This document shows positions 27,255-36,185 of a stretch of 64,000 nt of DNA, one piece after another. Both the position numbers and the translations under genes were made by a program. The notes below the pieces were generated by a model. It was not told the origin of the DNA. It was given only the letters and a program-made list of their open reading frames with translations, and did no database searches. Each line of letters begins with the position of its first letter. Positions within the stretch are counted from its first letter, which is position 1. Source of the DNA: Hyphomonadaceae bacterium (GTDB lineage Bacteria > Pseudomonadota > Alphaproteobacteria > Caulobacterales > Aquidulcibacteraceae); assembly GCA_016791425.1 (NCBI GenBank), contig JAEUMQ010000013.1:186001-250000 (forward strand). The letters run 5' to 3'.

Positions 27255-28921
27255 GCGTCGATATCCCGCTTGCTCGTCTCCGGCAGCAGCAGGAGCCCGA
27301 TCACCGCGGTCGCGCCCGCGACGATCACCGGATACCAGAGCCCGGCATAGATGTTGCCGCTGGCGGCAACGATCGCGAACGCCGTCGTCGGCAGGAACCC
27401 GCCGAACCATCCGTTCCCGATATGATAGGGGAGCGACATCGACGTGTAGCGGATGCGCGCCGGGAAAAGCTCCACCAGCATCGCCGCGATCGGCCCGTAG
27501 ACCATCGTCACATAGAGCACAAGCAGCGCCAGGATCGCGATCGTCAGCGGCTTGTTGATCGCCGCAGGATCTGCCGCCGCCGGGTATCCATGCGCCGTCA
27601 GCGCGGCGCGCGCCGTATCCTCGAAGGCCTTGATCGCCGCCGCGCGCTCCTCCGCGCTCATGTTCCGTGCGTCGGGCGCAACGATCAGCGTCTCGCCGAT
27701 CCGCACCCGCGCCACGGCCGACACAGGAACCGGCGCATTCGCGTAGCTCACGCCGGCGCGCGCCAGGAACGATTTCGCAATGTCGCAGGAGCGGCGATCG
27801 AACTTCTGCTTCCCAACCGGATCGAACTGCACCGAGCACGCGGCTGGATCGGCGAGCACGGTCACCGGCGCGCTGCGCTGCGCCTCCGCCAGCGCTGGGT
27901 TCACCGCACCGGTCAGCGCATGGAAGAGCGGGAAATAGGTAAGCGCTGCAAGCGTACAGCCCGCCAGGATCACCTTCTTCCGTCCGATCTTGTCCGAAAG
28001 CCATCCAAACACGATGAAGAACGGCGTCCCGATCGCGAGCGCGACGGCGATGAGAACGTTGGCGGTGACGGACTCCACCTTCGCCACGCGCTCCAGGAAG
28101 AAGAGCGCGTAGAACTGCCCCGTGTACCAGACAACCGCCTGCCCGGCGACGGCGCCGAAGAGCGCGATGAGCACAAGCCGCAAATTGGCGGGCTTGGCGA
28201 ACGATTCAGCCAGCGGCGCCTTCGATGTCTGACCTTCCGCCTTCATCTTCTGGAAGACCGGGCTCTCCTCGAGCTTCAGCCGGATCCAGAGCGACACGCC
28301 CAGAAGCACGATCGACAAGAGGAACGGGATCCGCCATCCCCACGCCGCGAAATCCTCCGCCGGCATCGATGAGCGCGTGACGAGGATGACAATGAGCGAG
28401 AGGAAGAGGCCGACCGTCGCCGTCGTCTGGATGAACGAGGTGTAAAGCCCGCGCCGCGCATTGGGCGCATGTTCCGCGACATAGGTCGCCGCGCCGCCGT
28501 ATTCGCCGCCGAGCGCCAACCCCTGCAGCAGCCGCAGCAGCACCAGGATGATCGGCGCCGCCACGCCGATCTCTGCATAGCTCGGCAGCACGCCGACGAG
28601 GAACGTGGAGAGCCCCATGATCCCCATGGTCACCAGGAACGCGTTCTTCCGCCCGACCACATCGCCCACGCGCCCGAACACCAGCGCCCCGAACGGCCGC
28701 ACGGCAAAGCCCGCTGCGAACGCCGCGAGGGCGAAGACGAAACCGGTCGTCTCCGGCACGCCGGAGAAGAAGCGCGCCGAGATCACCGCCGCCAGCGAGC
28801 CATAAAGGTAGAAATCGTACCATTCGAAGACGGTGCCCGCCGACGACGCGGCGATCACCAGTTTCTCGCGCGGCGTCGCCGCATGGTGCTTTGGCGTTTC
28901 CGCCGCCTCTGTCGCGCTCAT
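27251..28921 (-). CDS. MHS-family MFS transporter with a large extra loop domain
   Basis: 556-aa major facilitator of the metabolite:H+ symporter (MHS) group. GTVFEWYDFYLYG at residues 29-41 and RPFGALVFGRVGDVVGRK mark the family; FGWLSDKIGRK is the second half's loop. About 12 spans. Between the eighth-ninth spans (roughly 335-455) there is an unusual soluble insertion of about 110 residues with two Cys (AACSVQF and RRSCDI), which could form a disulfide in the periplasm. The substrate is unknown (relatives carry dicarboxylates, betaine or shikimate). It is convergent with mlaF. Confidence 0.85.
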   Translation of the reverse strand: MSATEAAETPKHHAATPREKLVIAASSAGTVFEWYDFYLYGSLAAVISARFFSGVPETTGFVFALAAFAAGFAVRPFGALVFGRVGDVVGRKNAFLVTMGIMGLSTFLVGVLPSYAEIGVAAPIILVLLRLLQGLALGGEYGGAATYVAEHAPNARRGLYTSFIQTTATVGLFLSLIVILVTRSSMPAEDFAAWGWRIPFLLSIVLLGVSLWIRLKLEESPVFQKMKAEGQTSKAPLAESFAKPANLRLVLIALFGAVAGQAVVWYTGQFYALFFLERVAKVESVTANVLIAVALAIGTPFFIVFGWLSDKIGRKKVILAGCTLAALTYFPLFHALTGAVNPALAEAQRSAPVTVLADPAACSVQFDPVGKQKFDRRSCDIAKSFLARAGVSYANAPVPVSAVARVRIGETLIVAPDARNMSAEERAAAIKAFEDTARAALTAHGYPAAADPAAINKPLTIAILALLVLYVTMVYGPIAAMLVELFPARIRYTSMSLPYHIGNGWFGGFLPTTAFAIVAASGNIYAGLWYPVIVAGATAVIGLLLLPETSKRDIDA

Positions 28922-29046
28922 CCCCGCCCCGTCTTTGTGCGGGCCGGCTTATAGCCTCATTCCACGCCGGCGTGAACGGCGCTGGAGCCCCTTCAGCAAA
29001 GCCCCCGATGGGTCTATGGTCATCGCGCCCGACAAGGGAGGCGTCC

Positions 29047-29583
29047 ATGGCGGAGCGAGCGACCACCGAATTCTGGAAAGACCTTCCGCCCATCGCCCAG
29101 GTCTTCAAGCCGCACGCGCTGCCTGAGCATTTCGTGGCCGGCGCCGCCACCGCGGACGAGCGCTATTACGTCCCGTTCAACGACACCATCTTCACGCGCC
29201 CGCTCTTCATATCGCCGCAAGCCAACAAGTGGTGCGACGTGCTGATGTCGAAGGGCCCCGCGCTCGTCTCCCGGCACTATCACCCCCACGAAGTCTTCGC
29301 CTACACCATCTCCGGAAAGTGGGCCTATCTCGAGCACAATTGGACGGCCAAGGCCGGCGACTTCGTCTACGAGACCCCGGGCGAGAGCCACACGCTCGTC
29401 ACGTACGATTGCGGCAAGGACTGGACGAGGATCTTCTTCGTCGTGCAGGGCCCGCTCATCTGGATCGACGAGCAGGGCAATTCCACCGGCTATTTCGACG
29501 TGCATGATTATATCGCCCTCTGCGAGGCGCACTACGAGAAGGTCGGAATCGGCAAGGATTATTTGCGCTCCCTCTTCCGCTGA
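29047..29583 (+). CDS. Cupin protein, 2,4'-dihydroxyacetophenone dioxygenase-like
   Basis: 178-aa single-domain cupin. Metal ligands are visible in SRHYHPHEVFAYTISG (two His and a Glu) and a later His in PGESHTL, giving the 3His-1Glu set of an Fe or Mn cupin. Layout and C-terminal IWIDEQGNSTGYFDVHDYI resemble the dihydroxyacetophenone dioxygenase (DAD) group. The substrate is not certain. GGGAGG precedes the ATG. It diverges from the MHS transporter over a 125-bp gap; transporter and dioxygenase may share a regulator and a substrate, but that is inference. Confidence 0.8.
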   Translation: MAERATTEFWKDLPPIAQVFKPHALPEHFVAGAATADERYYVPFNDTIFTRPLFISPQANKWCDVLMSKGPALVSRHYHPHEVFAYTISGKWAYLEHNWTAKAGDFVYETPGESHTLVTYDCGKDWTRIFFVVQGPLIWIDEQGNSTGYFDVHDYIALCEAHYEKVGIGKDYLRSLFR

Positions 29584-29594
29584 AATTGGCGCGC

Positions 29595-29614
29595 CTCTCC
29601 GGCCTCCAGGAGAG
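29595..29614 (+). terminator. Hairpin after the cupin gene
   Basis: CTCTCC (29595-29600) pairs with GGAGAG (29609-29614) around an 8-base loop, 11 bases past the cupin stop. The stem is short and without a T-run, so it is only a weak terminator candidate. Confidence 0.3.
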
Positions 29615-29668
29615 ACATCCGTTCCGGACTCGGATGAACCCCCGGTGCTGAACAACGGGCGCCGTCGC

Positions 29669-29687
29669 CTTGTCTCATTGAGACAAG
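29669..29687. promoter_or_regulatory. 19-bp palindrome upstream of ppc
   Basis: CTTGTCTC-ATT-GAGACAAG is a perfect inverted repeat with a 3-base centre, about 120 bp before the ppc start. Its size and centre fit a dimeric repressor operator (TetR-like in style) better than a terminator. No regulator gene lies next to it. Confidence 0.4.
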
Positions 29688-29807
29688 CCTGCCTCAACGG
29701 GCCGGAGGCGGGCGCCTCGTTTCCAATCACCGGACGCAATCCGCCCCACGCTTCATTCCGCACAGCGGATCGCTTTGCTATGCGTTGGCGTCCAGAAGGA
29801 GAAGCCC

Positions 29808-32510
29808 TTGGCCGCTGCGCGCCGTCCATCCGCCAAAGCCGCGCCCACCCAATCGCTGGAACACGACCTGCGCGCGTCGATCCGTCTCTTGGGCGACGCC
29901 TTCGGCGCCGTCATCGAGGCGCAGGACGGCAAACCCCTCCTCGACACCATCGAAGGCGTGCGCACGGCTTCCGTCGCCTTCCACCGCGCCGGCGCCGGGG
30001 CCGAGCTGCTGGAAGCTCGTCTCAGCGCCCTCTCGCTCGCCGAGGCCGTCCGCGTCGTCGCCAGCTTCGCCACCTTCCTGCAGCTGCAAAATATCGCCGA
30101 GGACCACGTCCAGCAGAAGCGCCTCGACCCAGACGCCGACCGCCTCGGTCAGGCCTTCGAATCCCTGCGCCGGGAAAAGACCGCTCCGAAGAAGATCCTC
30201 GACCTGCTGAAACAGGGGCGGATCGCGCCGGTCATCACCGCCCACCCCACCGAAGTCCGCCGCAAAAGCGTGCTCGACCGCGTCAACGCCGTCGCCGATC
30301 TGCTCGCCCGCCTCGACCGCAAGGACGATGCTCTCGACCGCGCCGCGCTCATGCGCGAGCTCACCATCTTCTGGCGCACACGCCTGCTGCGGCCGGTGCG
30401 CCTTCACGTCGTCGATGAGATCGAGAACGCCGTCTCGCTCTTCAATCTGTCGCTGCTGCGCGAGATCCCGGCGCTCTATGATCGCCTGGAGACGCTCGTT
30501 CCCGGCGCCGCGGAGCTGCCGAGCTTCCTGCGCATGGGCTCTTGGGTCGGCGGAGACCGCGACGGCAACCCCTATGTCACCGCCAACATCATGCGCACTG
30601 CGCTGCAACGCCACGCGCGCGAAGCGCTCGGCTTCTACCTGAACGCCGTGCACGAGCTTGGCGCCAACCTCTCCCTCGCCCAGAGCCTCGCCGGCGCCAC
30701 CACCAATCTCGACCGCCTTGCGGTCAAATCAGGCGACGTCTCCGAGCACCGCGCCGACGAGCCCTATCGCCGCGCGCTTTCCGGCATTTATGCGCGCCTC
30801 GGCGAAACCTATCAGTCGCTCGTCGGCCAGCCCGCCCCGCGCCCTTCGCGCCTGGAAGCGGCCCCTTACGCCTCGCCGGCCGAATTCCGCCGCGACCTGC
30901 AGATCATCCTCGACTCCCTCATCGCGAAGCAGGGCGATGTTTTCCGCACAGGGCCTTTGCCGACGCTCATCCGCGCAGTCGATTGCTTCGGCTTCCACCT
31001 CGCCACGCTCGACATGCGCCAGAATTCCAACGTGCACGAGCGCGTCGTCGCCGACCTGCTCGCCGGCGCCGGCGCCTGCGAAGACTACCTTGCGCTCGAT
31101 GAGCAGGCCCGCTGCGATCTCCTCGCCGAGGAGCTCACTCACCCGCGCCTGCTGCGTTCCCCGTTTGCGACCTATCGCGATGAAACCCGCAGCGAGTGCG
31201 AAGTCATCGCCGCCGCCGCGCGCGCGCGGCGCAAATACGGCCCCGATACGATCGTCGCTTATGTCATCTCCAACACCGGAACGGTCAGCGACCTCCTCGA
31301 GACTTTCCTCCTGCTGAAGGAGTTCGGCCTCTTCACGCCCGGCGATCCCCCGAGCGCATCGGTCTTTCCTGTGCCGCTCTTTGAGACCGTCGCCGACCTG
31401 CGCGCCGCCGCCGCCACGATGCGCAAGCTCCTCGCCATCCCCGTCGCGCGCGAGGCGCTGAAGTCGCGCGGCTTCCTCGAGATCATGATCGGTTATTCCG
31501 ACTCCAGCAAAGACGGCTCCTACCTCACCTCCACCTGGGAGTTGCACGAAGCCACCAAGGCGTTGATCGACGTCTCGAAGGAGATCGGGCTGCCCCTGCA
31601 GCTCTTTCACGGCCGCGGCGGCACCGTCGGACGCGGCGGCGGCTCCGCCTTCCAGGCGCTGCTCTCCCAGCCCAAGGGCAGCGTCGGCGGCCGCATCCGC
31701 GTCACCGAGCAGGGCGAAGTCGCGGCCAACAAATACGCCAATCCATCGAGCGCGCGCCAAAGCCTGGAGAGCCTTGTCGGGGGCGTGCTCATGGCCTCGC
31801 TCGGCAAGGCCAACGGCGCCGACCACGGCGCGCACGCGCCCTTGCTCTCCAGAATGGCGAACGCCTCAATGGCCGCCTATCGCGCGCTCGTCTACGAGGA
31901 TCCCGGCTTTCTGGATTTCTTCTACGAAGCCACGCCGGTGCGCGAGATCGCCGAGCTCAATATCGGCTCGCGCCCCGCATCGCGCACGGGCGAGCGCTCG
32001 ATCAAGGCGTTGCGCGCGATCCCTTGGGTGTTCTCATGGTCGCAGGTGCGCGCCATGCTGCCCGGCTGGTTCGGCTTCGGCAGCGCCTTTGAAGCCAACA
32101 AGGCCGATCTCTCGGAACTGCGCGACATGCTCCAAGGCTGGCCCTTCTTTCGCGCCACGCTCGCCAACATGGAGATGGTCCTCGCCAAGGGCGATCTGGA
32201 CATCGCGCGCCGCTACGCGAACCTGGTCGCCGACCGCGCGCTCGGCGACCGCATCTTCGCGATCATCGCCGCCGAATGGCGCCGCACCATCGACGCCGTT
32301 CTTGCGATATCCGAGGAGACCGAGCTGCTGCAGAACAATGTCGAGCTCGCCGCCTTCATCCGCGCCCGCGCTCCGTACATCGAACCCCTGAACCATCTGC
32401 AGGTCGAACTCATCCGCCGCCACCGCGCCGGCGACCGCAATCCGCTCGTGCGCGAGGGCATCCATCTCACGATCAACGGCATCGCCGCGGGCCTCCGCAA
32501 CAGCGGCTGA
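29808..32510 (+). CDS. ppc: Phosphoenolpyruvate carboxylase
   Basis: Carboxylates PEP to oxaloacetate to refill the TCA cycle. 900 aa, family length. Active-site motifs are intact: the catalytic His in ITAHPTEVRRKS, GGDRDGNPYVT, MIGYSDSSKDG and FHGRGGTVGRGGG. The C-terminus LTINGIAAGLRNSG is the usual PEPC end. The start is taken as TTG at 29808 because AAGGAG lies six bases upstream; an upstream in-frame TTG at 29775 lacks such a site. It sits in a block between mlaF and radA, flanked by a palindrome and brnTA. Confidence 0.96.
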   Translation: MAAARRPSAKAAPTQSLEHDLRASIRLLGDAFGAVIEAQDGKPLLDTIEGVRTASVAFHRAGAGAELLEARLSALSLAEAVRVVASFATFLQLQNIAEDHVQQKRLDPDADRLGQAFESLRREKTAPKKILDLLKQGRIAPVITAHPTEVRRKSVLDRVNAVADLLARLDRKDDALDRAALMRELTIFWRTRLLRPVRLHVVDEIENAVSLFNLSLLREIPALYDRLETLVPGAAELPSFLRMGSWVGGDRDGNPYVTANIMRTALQRHAREALGFYLNAVHELGANLSLAQSLAGATTNLDRLAVKSGDVSEHRADEPYRRALSGIYARLGETYQSLVGQPAPRPSRLEAAPYASPAEFRRDLQIILDSLIAKQGDVFRTGPLPTLIRAVDCFGFHLATLDMRQNSNVHERVVADLLAGAGACEDYLALDEQARCDLLAEELTHPRLLRSPFATYRDETRSECEVIAAAARARRKYGPDTIVAYVISNTGTVSDLLETFLLLKEFGLFTPGDPPSASVFPVPLFETVADLRAAAATMRKLLAIPVAREALKSRGFLEIMIGYSDSSKDGSYLTSTWELHEATKALIDVSKEIGLPLQLFHGRGGTVGRGGGSAFQALLSQPKGSVGGRIRVTEQGEVAANKYANPSSARQSLESLVGGVLMASLGKANGADHGAHAPLLSRMANASMAAYRALVYEDPGFLDFFYEATPVREIAELNIGSRPASRTGERSIKALRAIPWVFSWSQVRAMLPGWFGFGSAFEANKADLSELRDMLQGWPFFRATLANMEMVLAKGDLDIARRYANLVADRALGDRIFAIIAAEWRRTIDAVLAISEETELLQNNVELAAFIRARAPYIEPLNHLQVELIRRHRAGDRNPLVREGIHLTINGIAAGLRNSG

Positions 32511-32531
32511 CCCCTTGCTCTCGCCTCTTTA

Positions 32532-32541
32532 TGTATATACA
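32532..32541. promoter_or_regulatory. TGTATATACA palindrome in the brnTA promoter
   Basis: A perfect 10-bp palindrome sits in a strongly AT-rich stretch 8 bases before the brnT ATG, overlapping a possible -10 box. BrnA antitoxins of the ribbon-helix-helix type are known to repress their own operon, so it is a natural BrnA operator candidate. The AT-rich island contrasts with its GC-rich surroundings. Confidence 0.5.
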
Positions 32542-32549
32542 ATAAATAG

Positions 32550-32846
32550 ATGTTCCGGATCACGTTTGATCGCCGAAAGCGCGACAGGACGCTCAAGGAA
32601 CGGAAGTTGAAGTTCGAGGATGCCGCCAAGGTCTTCCAAGGATACACGCTGGACGAGATCGATGCACGGCTCGACTACGGCGAAGAACGTTGGATCACGG
32701 TCGGCGCACTCCGGAACAAGGTCGTGGTTATCGTTTGGACACCGGTGGATGCTGAAACCCGTCGGGTCATCTCAGTGAGAGCAGCAGATGGCGAAGAGCA
32801 AGAAAACTACTGGCGGCGACTCGCCGAAGAAGGCCCCCTGGATTGA
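32550..32846 (+). CDS. brnT: BrnT-family toxin
   Basis: 98-aa RelE-fold ribonuclease toxin of the BrnT family; members cut RNA and halt translation under stress. Family features: ITFDRRKRDRTLKERKLKFEDAAKVF near the start (residues 4-29 region), the EERWITVGALRNKVVVIVWT core, and RVISVRAADGEEQENY near the end. The ATG at 32550 is just downstream of the palindrome. It overlaps brnA by 59 bases. Confidence 0.88.
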   Translation: MFRITFDRRKRDRTLKERKLKFEDAAKVFQGYTLDEIDARLDYGEERWITVGALRNKVVVIVWTPVDAETRRVISVRAADGEEQENYWRRLAEEGPLD

Positions 32847-33105
32847 TGCGGACGAGGCTCCCCCGCTCGCCAAGGCGTTCTTCAAACGGGCGACCTTGAA
32901 CAAGGCTGGTCAGCCCCTGCGCGGTCGCCCCAAGCAGGGGAGCACGAAGCAGGCCGTCAGCTTGCGCTTGGATCCGGACGTTGTGCGCGCCTTCAAAGCC
33001 CAGGGACCGGGGTGGCAATCAGCCATGAACGCCAGCCTGCGGAGGGCAGCGGGCCTATCAACGAAGCCGCCCGCGAGATCGCCTTCCCGGAAAGCCGCGA
33101 AATAG
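32788..33105 (+). CDS. brnA: BrnA-family antitoxin
   Basis: 105-aa antitoxin: a Lys/Pro-rich N-terminus, WIDADEAPPLAK, then the ribbon-helix-helix KQAVSLRLDPDVVRAFKAQGPGWQ (about residues 53-76), which binds DNA, and a basic tail. The start lies inside brnT, an unusually long 59-base overlap; no later in-frame start gives the conserved WID region, so this start is preferred. Antitoxin and toxin are co-transcribed with the toxin first, as is usual for brnTA. Confidence 0.85.
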   Translation: MAKSKKTTGGDSPKKAPWIDADEAPPLAKAFFKRATLNKAGQPLRGRPKQGSTKQAVSLRLDPDVVRAFKAQGPGWQSAMNASLRRAAGLSTKPPARSPSRKAAK

Positions 33106-33122
33106 GGTTCGCAACGCCAACA

Positions 33123-33476
33123 TCAATCCGGCCTGCCCATGAGCAGCCGCGCGATCTTGCCGTCCTTGACGACATAGATCGCCGCCGACTCGATGCGTTC
33201 GCCGCCCGGCTCACGCTCGATGATCTCGTGATCGACGACGATATTTCCCACGCTGAACCGGTTCGCCGACCACGCGCGGTTCTGCGGATGCTGTGCGAAT
33301 GTCTTGCCGAAGAGCGCGCGCACCGCTGCGCGGTCGCCGAGTGTGACATTGCCCGCCAGATCCATGAACGCGCAATCGTCGGCGTAGAAGCTCAACAGAA
33401 GCTCCACGTCCCGCGCGTTATAGGCGTCGAGCTGCGCCTGCACGATCTCGCTCGGGCTTATGGTTCGCACGCGCAT
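33123..33476 (-). CDS. NTF2-like/SnoaL-fold protein
   Basis: 117-aa single-domain protein of the NTF2-like fold (nuclear transport factor 2/SnoaL/ketosteroid isomerase shape): AQLDAYNARDVELLLSFYADD at residues 14-34 and a conserved VVDHEIIER strand. No signal peptide. The fold binds small hydrophobic molecules; reaction unknown. It starts three bases after the upstream membrane protein gene, so they form a pair. Its 3' end faces brnA. Confidence 0.8.
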   Translation of the reverse strand: MRVRTISPSEIVQAQLDAYNARDVELLLSFYADDCAFMDLAGNVTLGDRAAVRALFGKTFAQHPQNRAWSANRFSVGNIVVDHEIIEREPGGERIESAAIYVVKDGKIARLLMGRPD

Positions 33477-33479
33477 CCT

Positions 33480-34064
33480 CTATCGCTCGCCCCGACGCCC
33501 GATGCTTTCCAACAGCAGCCACACAAAGAGCGGCAGATAGAGAAGCTTCAGGGCGCCCGGCGCTTCGCGACCCAGACTGACCATCGTTTCGCTATAGATC
33601 TCCACGCCGAGAATCGTCACGAGAACCACCGCCCCGAGCGCCTTCGCCCAGCCCCCGACGCTGTCGATCGCAAGCATGCAGACGCACCACGCCAGGAACG
33701 CCCAGCCGAGATACTTTTCCACGCGCTGCCCGAGAACATCGAAAGCCACGCGCCGCAAGGGTTCGGACGGCGCCAGATCATGCAGCCCCTGCAACAGAAA
33801 GATCGCCGCCAGCCCGCCCGCCGCCGCGCACGCGAGAAGATTGATCCAAACCGGCAGCCGGAAATCGAACACGCAGGAGGCAAAGAGCACGAAGGTCACG
33901 CCGAGCGCGGCGTGGATGATTGTTTCCGCCCCCTGTCCGAACGCCAACGCGCCGATCGCGCCCAGCACCCCAAGCAACAGCGCCAGAGCCGCAAGAGCCC
34001 CGCGCGGCGATCGCACTCTCGAAGCAGCGACGGCGGCCATGTTTGCTCCGGCGATCTCAGCCAT
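33480..34064 (-). CDS. Multi-span membrane protein of unknown function
   Basis: 194 aa with five or six hydrophobic spans (about 24-44, 48-68, 72-92, 118-138, 142-160, 170-188), few charged residues between them, and a basic end (IGRRGER). I do not recognise the family. No metal or catalytic motif is seen. It is the first gene of a leftward pair with the NTF2-like protein, divergent from radA. Confidence 0.65.
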   Translation of the reverse strand: MAEIAGANMAAVAASRVRSPRGALAALALLLGVLGAIGALAFGQGAETIIHAALGVTFVLFASCVFDFRLPVWINLLACAAAGGLAAIFLLQGLHDLAPSEPLRRVAFDVLGQRVEKYLGWAFLAWCVCMLAIDSVGGWAKALGAVVLVTILGVEIYSETMVSLGREAPGALKLLYLPLFVWLLLESIGRRGER

Positions 34065-34121
34065 TCGTCATAGCCCCTCGCCGTACTAAGCTCCAGGCGG
34101 CGGATTCGCTCCGGAGCCAGA

Positions 34122-35513
34122 ATGGCCAAGCCCGACACAGTGTTCACCTGCCAGGCCTGCGGCGCGATCCATCCCAAATGGACCGGCAAGTGCGACGCGT
34201 GCGGCGAGTGGAACACGCTTGTCGAAGAGACCGTGCGCGCCGTCGTCCCCGGCGCGATGGCGGCGCCGAAGCAGAAATCCAAGGCCGTCGCCTTCGTCGA
34301 TCTGGCCGGCGAGGCCGAGCCGCAGCCGCGCCTCTCCACTGGCATCTCCGAGCTCGACCGCGTCTGCGGCGGCGGCCTTGTTCCGGCTTCGGCTCTTCTG
34401 GTCGGCGGCGATCCAGGCATTGGCAAATCAACGCTCCTCCTCCAAGCCGCCGCCGGCGTCGCCAAGGCGGGCGGCGTCGTGGCCTACGTCACCGGCGAAG
34501 AGGCCGAAGCGCAGATCCAATCGCGCGCACGACGCCTCGGCGTCGCCGACGCGCCCGTCCGTCTCGCCGCCGAAACAGACCTGCGCAAAATCCTCGACGG
34601 CCTGAAGTCGCTGAAGCCCGATCTCGTCATCGTGGATTCCATCCAGACCGTCTGGGCCGACGGCATCGACGCCGCGCCCGGCACCGTCGCGCAGGTCCGC
34701 GCCTGCGCGCACGAGCTCGTGCGCTTTGCGAAACGATCAGGCGCCGCGATGCTGCTCGTCGGGCACGTCACCAAGGACGGCCAGATCGCCGGCCCGCGCG
34801 TGGTCGAGCACCTCGTGGACGCCGTGATCTATTTCGAGGGCGAGCGGGGCATGCCTTTCCGCATCCTCCGCGCCGTAAAAAACCGCTTCGGCCCCACCGA
34901 CGAGATCGGCGTCTTCGAGATGGTCGAGGCGGGCCTCCAGGAAACCCCGAACCCCTCGGCCCTCTTCCTCAACGCCTCCGGCGAGCGGGCGAGCGGCGCG
35001 GCCGTCTTCGCCGGCGTCGAGGGGTCCCGGCCCGTCCTGGTCGAGATCCAGGCGCTCGCCGCGCCCGCCCAGTACGGCGCCGCCCGCCGGGCGGTCGTGG
35101 GCTGGGATTCCTCCCGGCTCGCCATGATCCTGGCGGTCCTGGAGACACGCTGCGGACTTGGCTTCGGGGGACGGGACGTGTACCTCTCGGTAGCCGGCGG
35201 CCTGCGGATAACCGAGCCGGCGGCGGACCTTGCGGTGGCGGCGGCCTTGATCTCAGCGCTGGCGGACGAACCCCTTCCGAAGGACTGCGTCGCGTTCGGC
35301 GAAGTGGCCCTCAGCGGGGAGATACGCCCGGCCGGCCGCACCGACCTGCGCCTCAAAGAGGCGTCCAAACTAGGCTTCAAGGCGGCGCTCGCCCCACCCC
35401 AATCGGGCAAGGGGAGCAACGCCGTGCGCATTCGTGAGATTGCCAGAATAGGCGATCTGGCGGCGCTTCTCGCGCCGTCCAATGAGGGGAGGGACGGGCG
35501 ATGGAAGGCTTAG
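34122..35513 (+). CDS. radA: DNA repair protein RadA
   Basis: RecA-related ATPase that helps process branched recombination intermediates. 463 aa: N-terminal zinc finger with CQAC and CDAC, Walker A GGDPGIGKST, the RadA-specific KNRFG motif (VKNRFGPTDEIG) and a C-terminal Lon-like domain without a protease Ser-Lys pair evident. It overlaps cvpA by 13 bases. The radA-cvpA-purF run is typical of alphaproteobacteria. Confidence 0.96.
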   Translation: MAKPDTVFTCQACGAIHPKWTGKCDACGEWNTLVEETVRAVVPGAMAAPKQKSKAVAFVDLAGEAEPQPRLSTGISELDRVCGGGLVPASALLVGGDPGIGKSTLLLQAAAGVAKAGGVVAYVTGEEAEAQIQSRARRLGVADAPVRLAAETDLRKILDGLKSLKPDLVIVDSIQTVWADGIDAAPGTVAQVRACAHELVRFAKRSGAAMLLVGHVTKDGQIAGPRVVEHLVDAVIYFEGERGMPFRILRAVKNRFGPTDEIGVFEMVEAGLQETPNPSALFLNASGERASGAAVFAGVEGSRPVLVEIQALAAPAQYGAARRAVVGWDSSRLAMILAVLETRCGLGFGGRDVYLSVAGGLRITEPAADLAVAAALISALADEPLPKDCVAFGEVALSGEIRPAGRTDLRLKEASKLGFKAALAPPQSGKGSNAVRIREIARIGDLAALLAPSNEGRDGRWKA

Positions 35514-36166
35514 GGCTGACCTGGTTTGACGGGGCTGCAATCGTAATTCTGGCGTTCTCGGGGGTCATGGCGTTTGCGCGCGGCCTCATCCGGGAGGTGT
35601 TTTCGATCGTCGCCTTCATCGGCGCGGCGATCGCCGCGATCTACCTGGCCGAGCATGTCCGCCCGATCGTCGAGCAATTCACCAGCCTGCGGGGCTCGCT
35701 CGCGGCCCTGGCCGCCGGCCTCTTCATCTTCCTGGCGGTCTTCGTCATCGTCACGGTGATCACGTCCATGGTCGCCAAGCAGGCCCATGATTCAGCCGAC
35801 GTCGTCGGCGGCTTCGACCGCCTGGGCGGCGCGATCTTCGGCGTGGTCCGCGGGGTGCTGGTCGTTGCGCTCTTCGTGCTTCTGATGCGCCAGACGACGG
35901 ACGATCGCGGCGTCGTTCAGCACGCCACCATCCCCTCCGCGATCACCAACGCCCGCACCTATCCGATGTTTGAAGCGGTCGCGATCGGCCTGGAGCGGCT
36001 TTTGCCGCAGGCGAAAGAGCGCGCGAGCGACTACATTGAGAAGCGACGCCACCGTGATTCGGTCCAGCCTGCCGCGACCGATCCGGCTCCGGCGCCTCTG
36101 GAGGGCGCGCCCGCGCCCGCCGCCCCGCCTCCTGGCGACGCCAAGGGGCAAACGAAGGGCCAATAG
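35501..36166 (+). CDS. cvpA: CvpA family membrane protein
   Basis: 221-aa inner-membrane protein of the colicin V production family with four spans (about 10-30, 34-54, 70-92, 110-130) and a long hydrophilic Pro/Ala-rich tail. Family members help with biofilm, envelope stress and transport in other bacteria. Start ATG follows a GAGGGGAGGG stretch. It lies between radA and purF. Confidence 0.88.
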   Translation: MEGLGLTWFDGAAIVILAFSGVMAFARGLIREVFSIVAFIGAAIAAIYLAEHVRPIVEQFTSLRGSLAALAAGLFIFLAVFVIVTVITSMVAKQAHDSADVVGGFDRLGGAIFGVVRGVLVVALFVLLMRQTTDDRGVVQHATIPSAITNARTYPMFEAVAIGLERLLPQAKERASDYIEKRRHRDSVQPAATDPAPAPLEGAPAPAAPPPGDAKGQTKGQ

Positions 36167-36185
36167 CCCGCCAAAGGATAGCGCC

